Part shown: positions 4,982 through 5,460 of the stretch, in pieces | Layout of the letters: every line of letters begins with the position of its first letter | Position numbering within the stretch: the stretch's first letter is position 1 | Assembly (NCBI GenBank): GCA_903839795.1 | Contig: CAIMDR010000159.1 | Location: 1 to 5,460, forward strand | Reading direction: 5' to 3' | Length of the DNA: 5,460 bases | DNA from: an uncultured Methylococcaceae bacterium | GTDB taxonomy: Bacteria; Pseudomonadota; Gammaproteobacteria; Methylococcales; Methylomonadaceae | Notes under the pieces: model-generated | Database searches by the model: none | What the model saw: only the letters and a program-made list of their open reading frames with translations | Told to the model about the DNA's origin: nothing | Position numbers and translations under genes: made by a program

Positions 4982-5460
4982 ATGATACGTAAATTAGCCC
5001 TAACCGGATTTGCTGCACTTGCACTTTCAACAATGGCTGTTTCAGCACAAGCAAGTTCATTAATAACGAATGGTGATTTTGAGACCACCACGGCTACCGG
5101 TTCAACTCAATTTAAGAGTGGCATTAATGGCAGTAATGTTGCAGGTACCGGCTGGAATATTGGCGCAGGTTCTGCCGGCATCCATCCCACACTTACATTT
5201 TTAACTTTTCCTGGTACTGATGGCACTAGTACTGCTGGCACTAGTCTTGACGGTAAGACTGTCTCTACTTTGCATTTGTGGGATAAAAATTACAGTGCTA
5301 ACCCTGGCAAAAATTATATTCCTCAGACAAGCCCTGTCGGTGGAAACTTCATAGTGGCAGATGGCGGCTTTCAATTGACCACTCTTTATCAGTCAGTTTC
5401 AGGACTGACGGCCGGCCAAAAGTATGAGCTGACTTTTTATCAAGCAGCAGGGCAGCTATA
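4982..5460 (+). CDS. Exported DUF642/PEP-CTERM-type surface protein, N-terminal part (runs off the window)
   Basis: The frame stays open from the ATG at 4982 to the right edge, giving 159 codons plus two bases. Residues 1-24 are a Sec signal peptide (MIRK, hydrophobic LALTGFAALALSTMAV, likely cleavage after SAQA). The mature protein begins SSLITNGDFET, the NGDFE start typical of DUF642 and carbohydrate-binding-like beta-sandwiches. It continues with GTGWNI, then GGNFIVADGGF and LYQSVSGLTAGQKYELTFYQ. The order 'GGNF..DG, Q-V-GL-x-G-x-Y-x-L-x-F' is common in PEP-CTERM-sorted exported proteins. The C-terminal sorting signal would be outside the window, so that label is inference. An in-frame ATG at 4949 would add 11 residues ahead of the signal peptide. 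I prefer 4982 because it gives a standard signal peptide, although neither start has a clear Shine-Dalgarno site. It is separated from the LruC operon by 455 repeat-rich bases, so it is probably a separate unit. Confidence 0.8.
   Translation, partial: MIRKLALTGFAALALSTMAVSAQASSLITNGDFETTTATGSTQFKSGINGSNVAGTGWNIGAGSAGIHPTLTFLTFPGTDGTSTAGTSLDGKTVSTLHLWDKNYSANPGKNYIPQTSPVGGNFIVADGGFQLTTLYQSVSGLTAGQKYELTFYQAAGQL
5216..5245 (+). repeat. 15-bp in-frame tandem duplication inside the partial exported-protein gene
   Basis: Two adjacent units, ACTGATGGCACTAGT (5216-5230) and ACTGCTGGCACTAGT (5231-5245), differ at one base and encode TDGTS and TAGTS. The duplication keeps the reading frame and lengthens a Gly/Thr/Ser-rich loop of an extracellular protein. 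It looks recent. Confidence 0.8.

Noticed and set aside
4906..5091. 61-codon minus-strand frame opposite the start of the partial exported protein
   Set aside because: It is antisense to a clear signal peptide and has no ribosome site.

Overview
The window looks like the chromosome of a moderately AT-rich gammaproteobacterium. A methanotroph-like member of the Methylococcales is my best guess, from the mix of exported LruC/PEP-CTERM-type proteins, a sigma-54 activator and TAACCCGA-type intergenic repeats. That placement is inference, because no marker gene is present.

Layout: positions 1-357 are non-coding and hold two copies of a small palindromic repeat plus two strong hairpins just past the end of the first gene. 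Positions 358-1734 (minus strand) encode a full-length sigma-54-dependent activator with a receiver-like domain, an AAA+ domain containing GAFTGA, and a Fis-type helix-turn-helix. The receiver has lost its phosphorylatable aspartate. Positions 1735-2024 form a divergent regulatory region with a probable sigma-70 promoter for the activator, a perfect CTGTCA-N3-TGACAG dyad and a near-consensus -24/-12 sigma-54 promoter pointing right. Positions 2025-4526 are a tight three-gene cluster of exported proteins: a 548-residue LruC-domain protein, then 117- and 149-residue small secreted proteins. Gaps are about 25 bases and each gene has a Shine-Dalgarno site. Positions 4527-4981 are non-coding, with a mobile-type G/C-rich hairpin repeat and a third copy of the TAACCCGA repeat. 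From about 4982 to the right edge runs the first part of an exported protein whose visible region resembles DUF642/PEP-CTERM-type surface proteins.

Working model (inference): the orphan activator binds the dyad about 160 bases upstream of the sigma-54 start, switches on the three-gene exported operon, and may also control its own promoter. The LruC protein carries an acidic DUF4114-like segment, a calcium-binding thrombospondin-3-like loop and the LruC domain, so a calcium-dependent surface or extracellular-matrix role is plausible. The two small proteins could be partners or accessory components. This self-contained regulator plus secreted operon is the most interesting unit in the window.
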